A stretch of 64,000 nt of DNA from Demequina oxidasica (GTDB lineage: Bacteria > Actinomycetota > Actinomycetes > Actinomycetales > Demequinaceae). The stretch lies in NCBI RefSeq assembly GCF_000975115.1, contig NZ_BBRE01000004.1, forward strand, positions 62,001 through 126,000, read 5' to 3'. The translations under genes were made by a program, and so were the position numbers. Positions 20,515 through 28,008 of the stretch are shown here, piece by piece (position 1 is the first letter of the stretch; the number at the start of each line of letters is the position of its first letter). The notes under the pieces were generated by a model. The model was given only the letters and a program-made list of their open reading frames with translations. It was not told the DNA's origin and did no database searches.

Positions 20515-21933
20515 ATGCGAAACGCAAAGATTGTCTGCACGATTGGTCCCGCTACAGAGTCCATTGAGCAGATGCGAGCACTGGTCGCGGCGGGTATGGA
20601 CGTCGCGCGCCTTAACCGCAGCCACGGAGACTTTTCCGTTCACGAGGCGGTGTATCGCAACGTTCGCCAGGCAGCAGAAGAGGCCGGACGCAATGTCGCG
20701 GTACTCGTCGACCTTCAGGGCCCCAAGATTCGCCTCGAGCGCTTTTCCAACGGCCCTCACTTCCTCGAGGTTGACGATGTCTTCACCATCACCACGCGTG
20801 ACGTGGAGGGCACCAAGGACATCTGCGGCACCACCTTCAAGGGCCTGCCCGCGGACTGCAACATCGGCGACTCGCTGCTGATCGATGACGGCAAGGTTCG
20901 CCTTGAGGTCACCTCCGTCACCGACACCGACGTGATCACCAAGGTTGTCGTTCCCGGCAACGTGTCGAACAACAAGGGCATCAACCTTCCCGGCGTCGCT
21001 GTGTCGGTGCCCGCGCTGTCCGAGAAGGATGAGGAGGACCTACGTTGGGCCCTCAAGCTCGGCGCTGACTACATCGCTCTTTCATTCGTGCGTTCGGCTA
21101 AGGATTACGAGGACTGCGCGCGCATCATGGCCGAGGAGGGTAAGACCCTTCCTGTTGTTGCGAAGGTGGAGAAGCCGCAGGCCATCGACAATCTCGCCGA
21201 GATCGTCGACGCGTTCGACGGCATCATGGTCGCCCGTGGTGACTTGGGCGTCGAGATGCCGCTCGAAGAGGTGCCGCTGATCCAGAAGCGCGCCATCGAA
21301 CTGGCGCGTGCCCAGGCCAAGCCCGTCATCGTCGCCACGCAGGTGCTCGAGTCCATGATCTCCTCGCCGGTTCCGACCCGCGCCGAGACCTCGGACTGCG
21401 CCAACGCGGTGCTCGACGGCGCAGACGCAGTCATGCTGTCTGGCGAAACCTCGGTGGGTGAGTACCCCATCATCACGGTCGAGACGATGGCACGCATCAT
21501 CCAGAACACGGAGGAGAAGGGTTCGAACCGTATCGCGCCATTCCTCACGACGCCCAAGACTCGTGGCGGCTCAATTACTCACGCCGCCGCCGAGATTGCT
21601 GACACGCTCGATGTGAAGTACATCGTCACGTTCACGCAATCGGGTGACTCCGCGTTGCGCATGTCGCGCCTGCGTCCCTCGGTTCCGATGCTCGCGTTCA
21701 CGCCCGATGCTCACACCCAGAAGATGCTTGCGCTGAGCTGGGGCATCGACGCAGAGCTGGTGGCGAAGGTGGAAGACACCGACGCGATGGTGAGCCTCGT
21801 GGACACGTTCCTCAAGGAGTCCGGTAAGGCAGTCGACGGCGACTATGTGGTTGTTGTTTCGGGTACCCCCGTGGGAATCCCCGGTACGACCAACTCGATC
21901 TTCGTTCACAAGGTAGGCCAGGTCCGCGCGTAG
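20515..21933 (+). CDS. pyk: Pyruvate kinase
   Basis: Makes pyruvate and ATP from phosphoenolpyruvate and ADP, the last glycolytic step. The protein is 472 residues. Active-site blocks: LNRSHGD (about 36), the Lys-Glu stretch AKVEKPQAI (about 217) and GIMVARGDLGVEMP (about 236-249), and ATQVLESMISSPVPTRAE (about 276). The C-terminal allosteric domain is complete. I chose the ATG at 20515 because the family begins M-R-x-AKIVCT; an in-frame TTG lies 9 nt upstream. TAGGTT at 20502-20507 sits 7 nt before the ATG, yet a GGAG site lies in that gap, so it could be read from a leaderless or a longer mRNA. A strong terminator follows. Confidence 0.97.
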   Translation: MRNAKIVCTIGPATESIEQMRALVAAGMDVARLNRSHGDFSVHEAVYRNVRQAAEEAGRNVAVLVDLQGPKIRLERFSNGPHFLEVDDVFTITTRDVEGTKDICGTTFKGLPADCNIGDSLLIDDGKVRLEVTSVTDTDVITKVVVPGNVSNNKGINLPGVAVSVPALSEKDEEDLRWALKLGADYIALSFVRSAKDYEDCARIMAEEGKTLPVVAKVEKPQAIDNLAEIVDAFDGIMVARGDLGVEMPLEEVPLIQKRAIELARAQAKPVIVATQVLESMISSPVPTRAETSDCANAVLDGADAVMLSGETSVGEYPIITVETMARIIQNTEEKGSNRIAPFLTTPKTRGGSITHAAAEIADTLDVKYIVTFTQSGDSALRMSRLRPSVPMLAFTPDAHTQKMLALSWGIDAELVAKVEDTDAMVSLVDTFLKESGKAVDGDYVVVVSGTPVGIPGTTNSIFVHKVGQVRA

Positions 21934-21953
21934 CGGTCACTGATCAACCGCAG

Positions 21954-21986
21954 AGCCCGCCCCGTCCTCGGACGGCGGCGGGCTTT
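21954..21986 (+). terminator. Rho-independent terminator after pyk
   Basis: AGCCCGCC and GGCGGGCT form an eight-pair GC-rich stem about 20 nt after the pyk stop, followed by a short TTT run. The loop of about 15 nt contains further pairing GTCCTCGGAC that would shorten it. Confidence 0.8.
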
Positions 21987-22012
21987 GTCAATGCTGTCGC
22001 GACGTGAATCGA

Positions 22013-22162
22013 CTATTCGGGGAGGCTCGACGGACTAGGAGGATCGCTCGATCCTGACATTGGTGAATTCGGCGTCGACGGCCTCCGCACAACGCCCGCC
22101 ATGTAGTCCAGAGCGCGGCGGTACGCGTCACCCTGAGCCCAGGGAGGCCGGATCGCGGCCAT
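22013..22162 (-). CDS. Possible 49-residue protein downstream of mgsA
   Basis: An open frame starting 8 nt after the mgsA stop codon, same strand. The first 30 residues (beginning MAAIRPPWAQGDAYRRALDY) use codons with high G/C at third positions, as neighbouring genes do; the last 19 are Pro/Ser-rich and look less gene-like. No clear ribosome site is visible, so it would depend on coupling to mgsA. I do not recognise a family. It may be a real small protein, the remnant of a longer one, or chance. Confidence 0.25.
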   Translation of the reverse strand: MAAIRPPWAQGDAYRRALDYMAGVVRRPSTPNSPMSGSSDPPSPSSLPE

Positions 22163-22170
22163 TGTTGACG

Positions 22171-22644
22171 TCAGTCGGACGCGCGCATCGCCGACCAGTC
22201 ACGGTCTCCCAGGTCGGGCACGGCGCGGTCGTAAGGCTCAGCGAAAAGAGGCGAGGAGATGAGGAAATCTGCGGTGGCCATGTTCGAGGCCATCGGAATG
22301 TTCCACACGGCGCCTATGCGCAGGAGCGCCTTAACGTCAGGGTCGTGGGGCTGTGCCTCCAGCGGATCCCAGAAGAAGAACAGGGTGTCGATTCCACCCT
22401 CGGCGATCTTGGCGCCGATCTGCTGGTCACCGCCCACTGGCCCAGAGAGAAAACGTGTCACCTTGAGGCCCAACTCGTACTCCAGCATCGTGCCCGTCGT
22501 TCCGGTGGCATAGATGTGATGCTTGGACAGGGTGCCGACGTTGAAGCCCGCCCACTCAAGCAGATCGACCTTCTTGTTGTCGTGGGCGACAAGCGCAATG
22601 TGGCGCTTGGAGTCGTTGGTGCGCTTCGCATTTGATTTGGCCAT
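22171..22644 (-). CDS. mgsA: Methylglyoxal synthase
   Basis: Converts dihydroxyacetone phosphate to methylglyoxal and phosphate, a glycolytic bypass that frees phosphate when sugar phosphates build up. The protein is 157 residues. Family blocks in order: ALVAHDNKK (about 17-25), the phosphate-binding TGTTG (about 48), [11 protein letters not shown] with the catalytic Asp (about 67-77), and [20 protein letters not shown] (about 90-109). It is convergent with pyk. A GATACT hexamer lies 6 nt before the ATG on its own strand (22651-22656), suggesting a leaderless transcript. Its product pathway is opposed to the pyk/gap route, so placement beside pyk is suggestive but may be incidental. Confidence 0.95.
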   Translation of the reverse strand: MAKSNAKRTNDSKRHIALVAHDNKKVDLLEWAGFNVGTLSKHHIYATGTTGTMLEYELGLKVTRFLSGPVGGDQQIGAKIAEGGIDTLFFFWDPLEAQPHDPDVKALLRIGAVWNIPMASNMATADFLISSPLFAEPYDRAVPDLGDRDWSAMRASD

Positions 22645-22705
22645 GGCTCAAGTATCGCGGGTGTGACGCCACGTGGCTAGAGTTATGCGTTCGGCCAAAT
22701 GACAT

Positions 22706-22753
22706 GAAAAAGGCCCGCTCACCGGTGACGAGTGCCTCCGGTGAACGGGCCTT
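22706..22753 (-). terminator. Rho-independent terminator of the minus-strand tRNA gene
   Basis: On the minus strand AAGGCCCGTTCACCGG pairs with CCGGTGAGCGGGCCTT around a 12 nt loop, with one or two mismatches, and is followed by a run of five T. It lies about 24 nt downstream of the tRNA 3' end and upstream of mgsA, so mgsA is unlikely to depend on tRNA transcription. Confidence 0.85.
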
Positions 22754-22776
22754 CTACGCGTGAAACTCACGCTATG

Positions 22777-22850
22777 TGCCCCGAGTGGGATTCGAACCCA
22801 CACTGGTACGGGTTTGAGCCGTATGCCTCTGCCAGTTGGGCTATCGGGGC
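22777..22850 (-). tRNA. tRNA with anticodon CAA (Leu, UUG) but class I variable loop
   Basis: A 74-nt cloverleaf. Acceptor stem GCCCCGA/UCGGGGC with discriminator A73; a D-arm with a GG pair in the loop; anticodon stem UACGG/CCGUA with the seven-base loop CUCAAAC, giving anticodon CAA; a five-base variable loop CCAGU; T-arm GUGGG-UUCGAAU-CCCAC. CCA is not encoded. Leucine tRNAs normally carry a long variable arm (class II, over 80 nt), so a Leu anticodon on a class I body is unusual. The fold itself is sound on all four arms. It is followed by a good terminator, and its 5' end faces the ANTAR regulator gene. Confidence 0.85.
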
Positions 22851-22865
22851 GCGCACACTAGGCTA
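22836..22865. promoter_or_regulatory. Overlapping divergent promoters for pdtaR-like gene and tRNA
   Basis: Plus strand: TTGGGC (22836-22841, inside the tRNA gene), 17 nt spacer, TAGGCT (22859-22864), then 7 nt to the GTG start of the ANTAR gene, so a leaderless mRNA is predicted. Minus strand: the same bases read TAGCCT (22865-22860), placing a start about 3 nt before the tRNA 5' end. The seven bases TAGGCTA thus hold a -10 on each strand. Confidence 0.55.
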
Positions 22866-22871
22866 GCGCTT

Positions 22872-23501
22872 GTGACCGAAACTTCTGACAACAACACTCA
22901 AGAATCCGCCGCTACGACTGGCGCCAAGAAGCGCCGCGCCATTGTGGCCGAAGACGAAGCCCTGATTCGCATGGACATCGTCGAGACCCTCCGTGAAGGA
23001 GGATACGACGTCGTAGGCGAGGCGGCCAATGGCGAAGAGGCCGTTGCTCTCGCGAAGGAACTCAAGCCTGACGTCATCGTGATGGACATCAAGATGCCAG
23101 TCATGGATGGCATCACAGCCGCGGAGCACATCGCGCAAGATCGCCTCGCGCCGGTGGTGTTGCTGACCGCTTTCTCGCAGACCGAACTCGTCGAGCGTGC
23201 GCGCGACGCTGGCGCAATGGCCTACGTTGTGAAGCCCTTTACCCCTGCTGACCTGCTGCCGGCAGTAGAGATCGCAGCGTCTCGCTTTGTGGAGATCCGT
23301 GCGCTCGAGAACGAGATCGCGGACATCAACGAGCGCATGCAGACACGCAAGCTCGTCGAGCGAGCTAAGGGCCTTCTCATGGAGACCATGAAGCTCAACG
23401 AGCCCGAGTCCTTCCGATGGATCCAGAAGACGTCCATGGACCGCCGACTGACCATGAAAGAAGTGGCAGAAGCGGTGATAGATCAGATGGGCAAAAAGTA
23501 A
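22872..23501 (+). CDS. pdtaR: ANTAR-domain response regulator (PdtaR-like)
   Basis: Two-component regulator that binds RNA through its ANTAR domain to antiterminate transcription. The protein is 209 residues: a receiver domain at about 20-140 with acidic pair EDE (27-29), phosphoacceptor Asp72 (VIVMDIK) and the Lys of VVKPF, then an ANTAR domain at about 150-205 with ERAKGLLMETMKL and the EAVI end. It matches the PdtaR/Rv1626 type, which pairs with histidine kinase PdtaS; the kinase is not in the window. The GTG start at 22872 fits the promoter spacing and avoids extension into the tRNA gene. Likely RNA targets would be hairpin pairs near nutrient genes. Confidence 0.92.
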   Translation: MTETSDNNTQESAATTGAKKRRAIVAEDEALIRMDIVETLREGGYDVVGEAANGEEAVALAKELKPDVIVMDIKMPVMDGITAAEHIAQDRLAPVVLLTAFSQTELVERARDAGAMAYVVKPFTPADLLPAVEIAASRFVEIRALENEIADINERMQTRKLVERAKGLLMETMKLNEPESFRWIQKTSMDRRLTMKEVAEAVIDQMGKK

Positions 23502-23656
23502 ATCCACCAGGTATTCCGTGCAAGAGGTCACGAAATTGTGATGAACGGGACCTCAATTCGAAATATTTAAGCGGTAACGTCGAGGTATTGCACACGAGGA
23601 CCGTCCTCGTGGTAATCGAACGATGGGGTTCGCCCTATCGAGTTGGAGGGAACAAC

Positions 23657-24946
23657 ATGGCACGATGGAAAACCATCGCCCGCGGAGCGTCCGTAGTGGC
23701 CGTTGGCGCGCTGGCCTTGGCTGCTTGCTCGTCAAGCAGCGACCCGGAGCCTTCGGGCTCGGCAACGGGTTCAATGGACTCGAGTGACTCGCCTGCAGCA
23801 TCCGGCGACGGCCTGCTTATCGGCTCACTGCTTCCGATCACCGGAAGCCTTGCGTACCTCGGCCCGCCCGAGATCGCCGGTGTTGACCTCGCTATCCAGG
23901 AGATCAACGAAGCTGGCGGTGTCATGGGCCAGGACGTTCGCGTTGAGCACACCGACTCGTCCGACGCCGACAACCCCACGATCGCAAGCACCTCGGTTGA
24001 CAAGCTACTCGGCGACGGCGCAGCTGCCATCGTCGGTGCAGCCTCGTCCACCGTCTCGCTCAACGTCGTTGACACGATCGCCAAGGCATCCACTGTGATG
24101 ATCTCGCCGGCTAACACCTCGACTGCACTGTCGGGCTACTCACCGTTCTACTTCCGCGTGGCACCGCCGGACACCGTTCAGGGCAACGTTCTCGGTAACC
24201 TGATCGTCTCTGACGGTCACACGAAGATCGGTGTTCTGGTCTTCAACGAGGACTACGGCACATCGCTGCGCGACGTCATCAAGGAGACTGTTGAGCCTCA
24301 GGGCGCAGAGCTCGTTTACGGTAACCCCGGTGACGAGTTCGACCCCAAGGCATCGAACTTCTCCTCAGACGTTCAGGCGGTGCTGGCTGCAGACCCTGAC
24401 TCGATCGTGATCATCGCGTTCGACCAGACCAAGCAGATCATTCCTGAGCTCGTTGGTGCTGGCTGGACCGACATGAGCGCCGTATACATGACGGACGGTA
24501 ACACCGCGGACTACTCGGCTGACTTCGACCCGGGTGTGCTCGAGGGCGCACAGGGCACGATTCCTGGTGCATTCCCCGATGACTCCTTCAAGGAGCGCCT
24601 CAACTCGGTCGCACCTTCGCCGCTTGACTCGTTCGCATACGGCCCCGAGTCGTATGACGCAACGATTCTTGTTGCTCTCGCAGCTGAGAAGGGTCAGGGC
24701 ACTGACGGTACGACGGTTCAGGAGAACCTCGCAGCCGTGACCGGTGCAACTGGTGGAGACGAGTGCTCGACCTACGCTGACTGCCTCGCACTTCTGCAGG
24801 ACGGTCAGGAGATCAACTACAAGACGGTGGCAGGTTCGGGTCCGCTGAACGACCAGAACGACCCGTCGAGTGCCTTCATCGGTATCTACAAGTACCTCAA
24901 TGACAACACCATTGAGTGGCAGAGTGCACAGGAGGGTGAGGCGTAA
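23657..24946 (+). CDS. livJ: Branched-chain amino acid ABC transporter, substrate-binding lipoprotein
   Basis: Captures a branched-chain amino acid or a related substrate outside the cell and passes it to the LivHM-FG importer. The protein is 429 residues. The lipobox LAAC places the lipid-modified cysteine at residue 24, followed by a Ser/Asp/Gly-rich linker. The type I periplasmic-binding fold starts at about 52 (IGSLLPITGSLAYLG) and shows ISPANTSTAL and VFNEDYGTS. A GGAGGG ribosome site precedes the ATG. It is transcribed toward the convergent livHMGF operon rather than as part of it. Codon use is slightly richer in GCA/GTT than its neighbours, which may reflect high expression. Specificity cannot be told from sequence; amides or urea are alternatives. 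Confidence 0.93.
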   Translation: MARWKTIARGASVVAVGALALAACSSSSDPEPSGSATGSMDSSDSPAASGDGLLIGSLLPITGSLAYLGPPEIAGVDLAIQEINEAGGVMGQDVRVEHTDSSDADNPTIASTSVDKLLGDGAAAIVGAASSTVSLNVVDTIAKASTVMISPANTSTALSGYSPFYFRVAPPDTVQGNVLGNLIVSDGHTKIGVLVFNEDYGTSLRDVIKETVEPQGAELVYGNPGDEFDPKASNFSSDVQAVLAADPDSIVIIAFDQTKQIIPELVGAGWTDMSAVYMTDGNTADYSADFDPGVLEGAQGTIPGAFPDDSFKERLNSVAPSPLDSFAYGPESYDATILVALAAEKGQGTDGTTVQENLAAVTGATGGDECSTYADCLALLQDGQEINYKTVAGSGPLNDQNDPSSAFIGIYKYLNDNTIEWQSAQEGEA

Positions 24947-24974
24947 AGCCTCACCTCTAGTACACGCTCCATAG

Positions 24975-25010
24975 AGAAGCCCCCGGCCGTAAGGTCGGGG
25001 GCTTCTTTGC
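24975..25010 (+). terminator. Rho-independent terminator after livJ
   Basis: AGAAGCCCCCG pairs with CGGGGGCTTCT (11 pairs, loop about 10 nt), followed by TTT, starting 28 nt after the livJ stop codon. Confidence 0.88.
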
Positions 25011-25314
25011 GTTCTACGTAGCCCCACCAGCCACCCAGCGCCGTATTGGTCCGATTTCACACGCTGAGAGCCGCTCTCGCGCCCTGGTGGGCCGATTTGT
25101 ATCACCAACCCGCCCTCCAGCACCAAAAGCGCCGCAGGCGCCGCTAGGGCGAGGTGCCGCACGGCATCTGAGATGCCAGCCCGCAGGAGGCAGCCCGCAG
25201 GCGTCTCACTGCCCAATCCACCTAAAGGCGGCTGGTGCAGGTCACCCCGGCCGCGCCAGCAAAGGTAGGACCGGATGCACGGCGGGCACAGGGGACACCG
25301 GCCGCGCCGGAAGC
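25011..25314. other. Non-coding stretch between convergent liv genes with short repeats
   Basis: No open frame here has a ribosome site or recognisable product. It contains two direct copies of CAGCCCGCAGG at 25177-25187 and 25191-25201 (14-nt period), GCACCAAAA twice, and CCGGCCGCGCC twice about 50 nt apart. Several GC-rich palindromes are present. Base composition does not differ obviously from flanking genes. It could be an old gene remnant or hold a small RNA; nothing decides. Confidence 0.4.
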
Positions 25315-25359
25315 ACCAAAAAGAAAGCCGCGGTGCCCCCTGGGGGACATCGCGGTTTT
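25315..25359 (-). terminator. Terminator of the minus-strand liv operon
   Basis: On the minus strand CCGCG-ATGT-CCCCC pairs with GGGGG-CAC-CGCGG, an imperfect stem with one internal loop. It is followed by CTTTCTTTTT, starting about 25 nt past the livF stop codon. It is the expected end of livH-livM-livG-livF. Confidence 0.75.
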
Positions 25360-25379
25360 CCTGAATCAGATACTGACTA

Positions 25380-26174
25380 CTACTCGGACTTCTCCGTGGT
25401 GGCGTCGGGAGCGACCACGGCCCCAGCGTCGTCCTCATCGTCCTTGTCCGCGCCAAGAGTACCGAGGTACAACTCGATGACCTTAGGGTCTGCAAGCAGC
25501 TCCTGGCCGGTCGCCGTGTAGGCGCTCGTGCCCTGGTCTAGGACGTAGCCACGGTCACAGATCTGGAGGCAGCGACGTGCATTCTGCTCCACCATGATCA
25601 CGGTGACGCCCGTGCGGTTGATGTCACGCGTACGCACGAACGTCTCGTCCTGGCGGTCGGGGGAGAGACCAGCACTCGGCTCATCGAGCAACAACACGCT
25701 GGGGTCCATCATCAGGGCGCGTGCCATGGCTACCATCTGGCGCTCACCACCTGACAGCGAACCCGCCTGCTGATTGCGACGCTTTCCCAATACGGGGAAG
25801 AGGTCGTACATCTTCGCGCGCTGGGCCTTGTACGTCTTGGGAGCCTGGTAGGCACCCATTTCGAGGTTTTCCTCGATCGACAGGGTAGGGAACACGTTCT
25901 CGGTCTGGGGGACGAACCCGATACCGCGTTGAACGAGCTTGTCCGCCTTGAGGTTGGTGATGTCCTCGCCGCGAAGCTGGACCTTGCCCTCGCGAACGGG
26001 GACCAAGCCGAATAGCGCCTTGAGGAAAGTCGACTTTCCGGCGCCGTTGGGGCCGATCACGCCAATGAGTTCGCCTTCCTTGACGTCCATCGAGCAACCG
26101 TTGAGGATGTCGACGCCCGGTAGGTACCCGGCAATGAGGTGATCGGCGGAAATGATGGTCTGCGGGTCAGTCAC
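25380..26174 (-). CDS. livF: Branched-chain amino acid ABC transporter, ATP-binding protein LivF
   Basis: Second ATPase of the importer. The protein is 264 residues, with Walker A IGPNGAGKST (about 40-49), signature SLSGGERQMVAMARAL (about 139-154) and Walker B VLLLDEPSAGLSP (about 160-172). The GIGFVPQTENVFPTLS stretch is typical of LivF rather than LivG. The C-terminus has about 25 acidic residues beyond the family core. The start is GTG overlapping the livG stop by 1 nt (TAGTG) with a GGAG site just upstream. It is the last gene of the operon. Confidence 0.95.
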   Translation of the reverse strand: MTDPQTIISADHLIAGYLPGVDILNGCSMDVKEGELIGVIGPNGAGKSTFLKALFGLVPVREGKVQLRGEDITNLKADKLVQRGIGFVPQTENVFPTLSIEENLEMGAYQAPKTYKAQRAKMYDLFPVLGKRRNQQAGSLSGGERQMVAMARALMMDPSVLLLDEPSAGLSPDRQDETFVRTRDINRTGVTVIMVEQNARRCLQICDRGYVLDQGTSAYTATGQELLADPKVIELYLGTLGADKDDEDDAGAVVAPDATTEKSE

Positions 26175-27055
26175 TATCGCTCCTCGAACAGGTTGGTGTC
26201 GTGGTGGCTACCCAGGTAAGCGTCCTGCACCGCCTGGTTGGCCATCACCTCGTGCGGGTCACCCTCGGCAATGATCTTGCCCTCGGCCATCACCACGACC
26301 CAGTCGGAGATGCGTCGCACCATGTGCATATCGTGCTCGACGAACAGCACGGTGACGCCGTCTTCCTTGAGTCCAACAATGTGGTCCAACAAGCTCTCGG
26401 TTAGCGCGGGGTTCACGCCGGCCATCGGCTCGTCAAGCATGATCATCGACGGCTTGGACATGAGCGCCCGCGCCATTTCGAGCAGCTTGCGCTGACCACC
26501 GGAGAGCGAACCTGCGTAGTCGTCCTGCTTGTCGAGCAACTTGAAGCGCTCTAGCAGAACCTCCGCCTGTTCGGTGATCTCCTTCTCACGCTTACGCCAC
26601 AGGGGAGCGACCATCGCGTTCAGCACGTTCTCACCGGACTGGTGCTGTGCGCCGAGCCGCATGTTCTCTATGACCGACATGCGGTTGAGTGCCTTGGTCA
26701 GCTGGAAGGTGCGAACCATTCCGGCACGCGCGACATTGGCCGAGGACATACCGCCCAGGTCAATGGTGCGCACGTCGGAGTCAGGCTTTCCCGGCTCGAC
26801 AGCGTTGAACTGCGCGGATCCGGAGTTGGCCACGTCGAAGCTCGTCAACAAGTTGAAGAACGTTGACTTACCGGCACCGTTGGGGCCAATGAGGGCCGTG
26901 ATCGCGTGACGCTGAGCCTCAAAGTGCTTGACGTCAACAGCGGTCAGACCACCGAACTGACGCGTAATGCCATCAGCGATGATGATGGGGTCGGGCTTCG
27001 CCGCACCCGGCTTAGCCTCGACGCCTTCAAAGAGGTTTGGTTTGGTGTCAGACAT
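26174..27055 (-). CDS. livG: Branched-chain amino acid ABC transporter, ATP-binding protein LivG
   Basis: First ATPase of the importer. The protein is 293 residues with a 25-residue N-terminal tail before the ATPase domain. Walker A IGPNGAGKST (about 56-65), GMVRTFQLTKAL (Q-loop, about 115), signature SLSGGQRKLLEMARAL, Walker B MIMLDEPMAGVNP and switch VEHDM. I chose the ATG at 27055, preceded by GGGAG about 10 nt upstream, over an in-frame start 51 nt earlier that would lie deeper inside livM. It overlaps livM by 8 nt. Confidence 0.95.
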   Translation of the reverse strand: MSDTKPNLFEGVEAKPGAAKPDPIIIADGITRQFGGLTAVDVKHFEAQRHAITALIGPNGAGKSTFFNLLTSFDVANSGSAQFNAVEPGKPDSDVRTIDLGGMSSANVARAGMVRTFQLTKALNRMSVIENMRLGAQHQSGENVLNAMVAPLWRKREKEITEQAEVLLERFKLLDKQDDYAGSLSGGQRKLLEMARALMSKPSMIMLDEPMAGVNPALTESLLDHIVGLKEDGVTVLFVEHDMHMVRRISDWVVVMAEGKIIAEGDPHEVMANQAVQDAYLGSHHDTNLFEER

Positions 27056-28007
27056 TGAGTGATATCTCCCTCTTGTCTCCGAGAATTCCTTGTGGTCTAA
27101 AGACAATCAGCAGAATCAGGCCGATGCCGACGAATGCCAATGCGAGCGGCTCAATCTGCTGCGGTGCCAGATTCGGGAGCACTAGCGGCGCGAGCTGCTT
27201 GATGAACACGAACATGGCCCAGAACAGCACCGAACCGAGAATTGGTCCGAGCACCGTTGCCGCACCACCGAGGAGCAGCATGGTCCAGATCCAGAACGTG
27301 GTGACACGACCCATGGAGTCAGGCTGTACGGCGTTGCCGTGCGCCCAGATCACACCACCGGCGGCACCGAGGACACCACCGATGATCAGTGCCTGCATCT
27401 TGAACGAGTACACGCTCTTGCCAAGCGAACGCACAGCGTCCTCGTCCTCGCGGACACCCTTGAGCACGCGGCCCCAGGGGCTCTTGTTCAAACGCCAGAA
27501 CAGGGCAGCCGCCACAGCGACTGCCACCCAGCCCACCAGCATGAGCCACCAAATGGTGGTGTGGAAGCTGAAGGGCCCAATCTCGACAATGCGCGCGGGC
27601 TGGAATGGAGAGAGGTTCTCGAACGGTCCCTTGAACTGGTTACCGCGAAGTCCGGTGTTACCGCCGGTCCACTCCTTGAGCCACTGCGATCGGCCGATGA
27701 GTCGAACCATTTCCGCGGCCGCGATGGTCACGATTGCCAGATAGTCGCCGCGAAGTCGCAGCGTTGGCCAACCGAGGAACAGCGCGAACAGGATCGCACC
27801 CACGAAGGAGATAAGGATGCCGAGCCACATCGAGCCACCCTGAGAAATGGTGATCGCGTAGCCGTACATGCCGATGAGCATGAAGCCCGCCTGACCCATG
27901 TTGAGCAGGCCGGTGAGTCCATAGTGGAAGTTGAGCCCGATCGCGGCGAGCGCGAATGCTGCCGTGGTGGGCGAGACGATGATCTGCAGAATGTCGTTGA
28001 TGTCCAT
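27048..28007 (-). CDS. livM: Branched-chain amino acid ABC transporter, permease LivM
   Basis: Membrane subunit of the importer, 319 residues with about eight to nine hydrophobic helices. Family motifs include the N-terminal GLNFHYGLTGLLNMGQAGF (about 24-42), LRGDYLAIVTIAAAEMVRL (about 84-102), the coupling-helix region WGRVLKGVREDEDAVRSLG (about 177-195), and the C-terminal LIVFRPQGILG. It lies 1 nt after livH and overlaps livG by 8 nt. The ribosome site for it would sit at the end of livH (GGAAAGG). Confidence 0.95.
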   Translation of the reverse strand: MDINDILQIIVSPTTAAFALAAIGLNFHYGLTGLLNMGQAGFMLIGMYGYAITISQGGSMWLGILISFVGAILFALFLGWPTLRLRGDYLAIVTIAAAEMVRLIGRSQWLKEWTGGNTGLRGNQFKGPFENLSPFQPARIVEIGPFSFHTTIWWLMLVGWVAVAVAAALFWRLNKSPWGRVLKGVREDEDAVRSLGKSVYSFKMQALIIGGVLGAAGGVIWAHGNAVQPDSMGRVTTFWIWTMLLLGGAATVLGPILGSVLFWAMFVFIKQLAPLVLPNLAPQQIEPLALAFVGIGLILLIVFRPQGILGDKREISLNV

Positions 28008-28008
28008 G

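Noticed and set aside
22060-22635. 191-residue plus-strand frame opposite mgsA
   Set aside because: mgsA is certain on the minus strand with all family motifs; this is its shadow.
24365-25495. 376-residue minus-strand frame across the livJ end and the intergenic gap
   Set aside because: It runs through the livJ terminator and into livF coding sequence in another frame; composition is unlike a protein family.
25087-25521. 144-residue plus-strand frame with Gly-x-Thr pattern resembling a collagen-like stretch
   Set aside because: The pattern comes from short GC-rich repeats; the second half is antisense to livF and there is no ribosome site.
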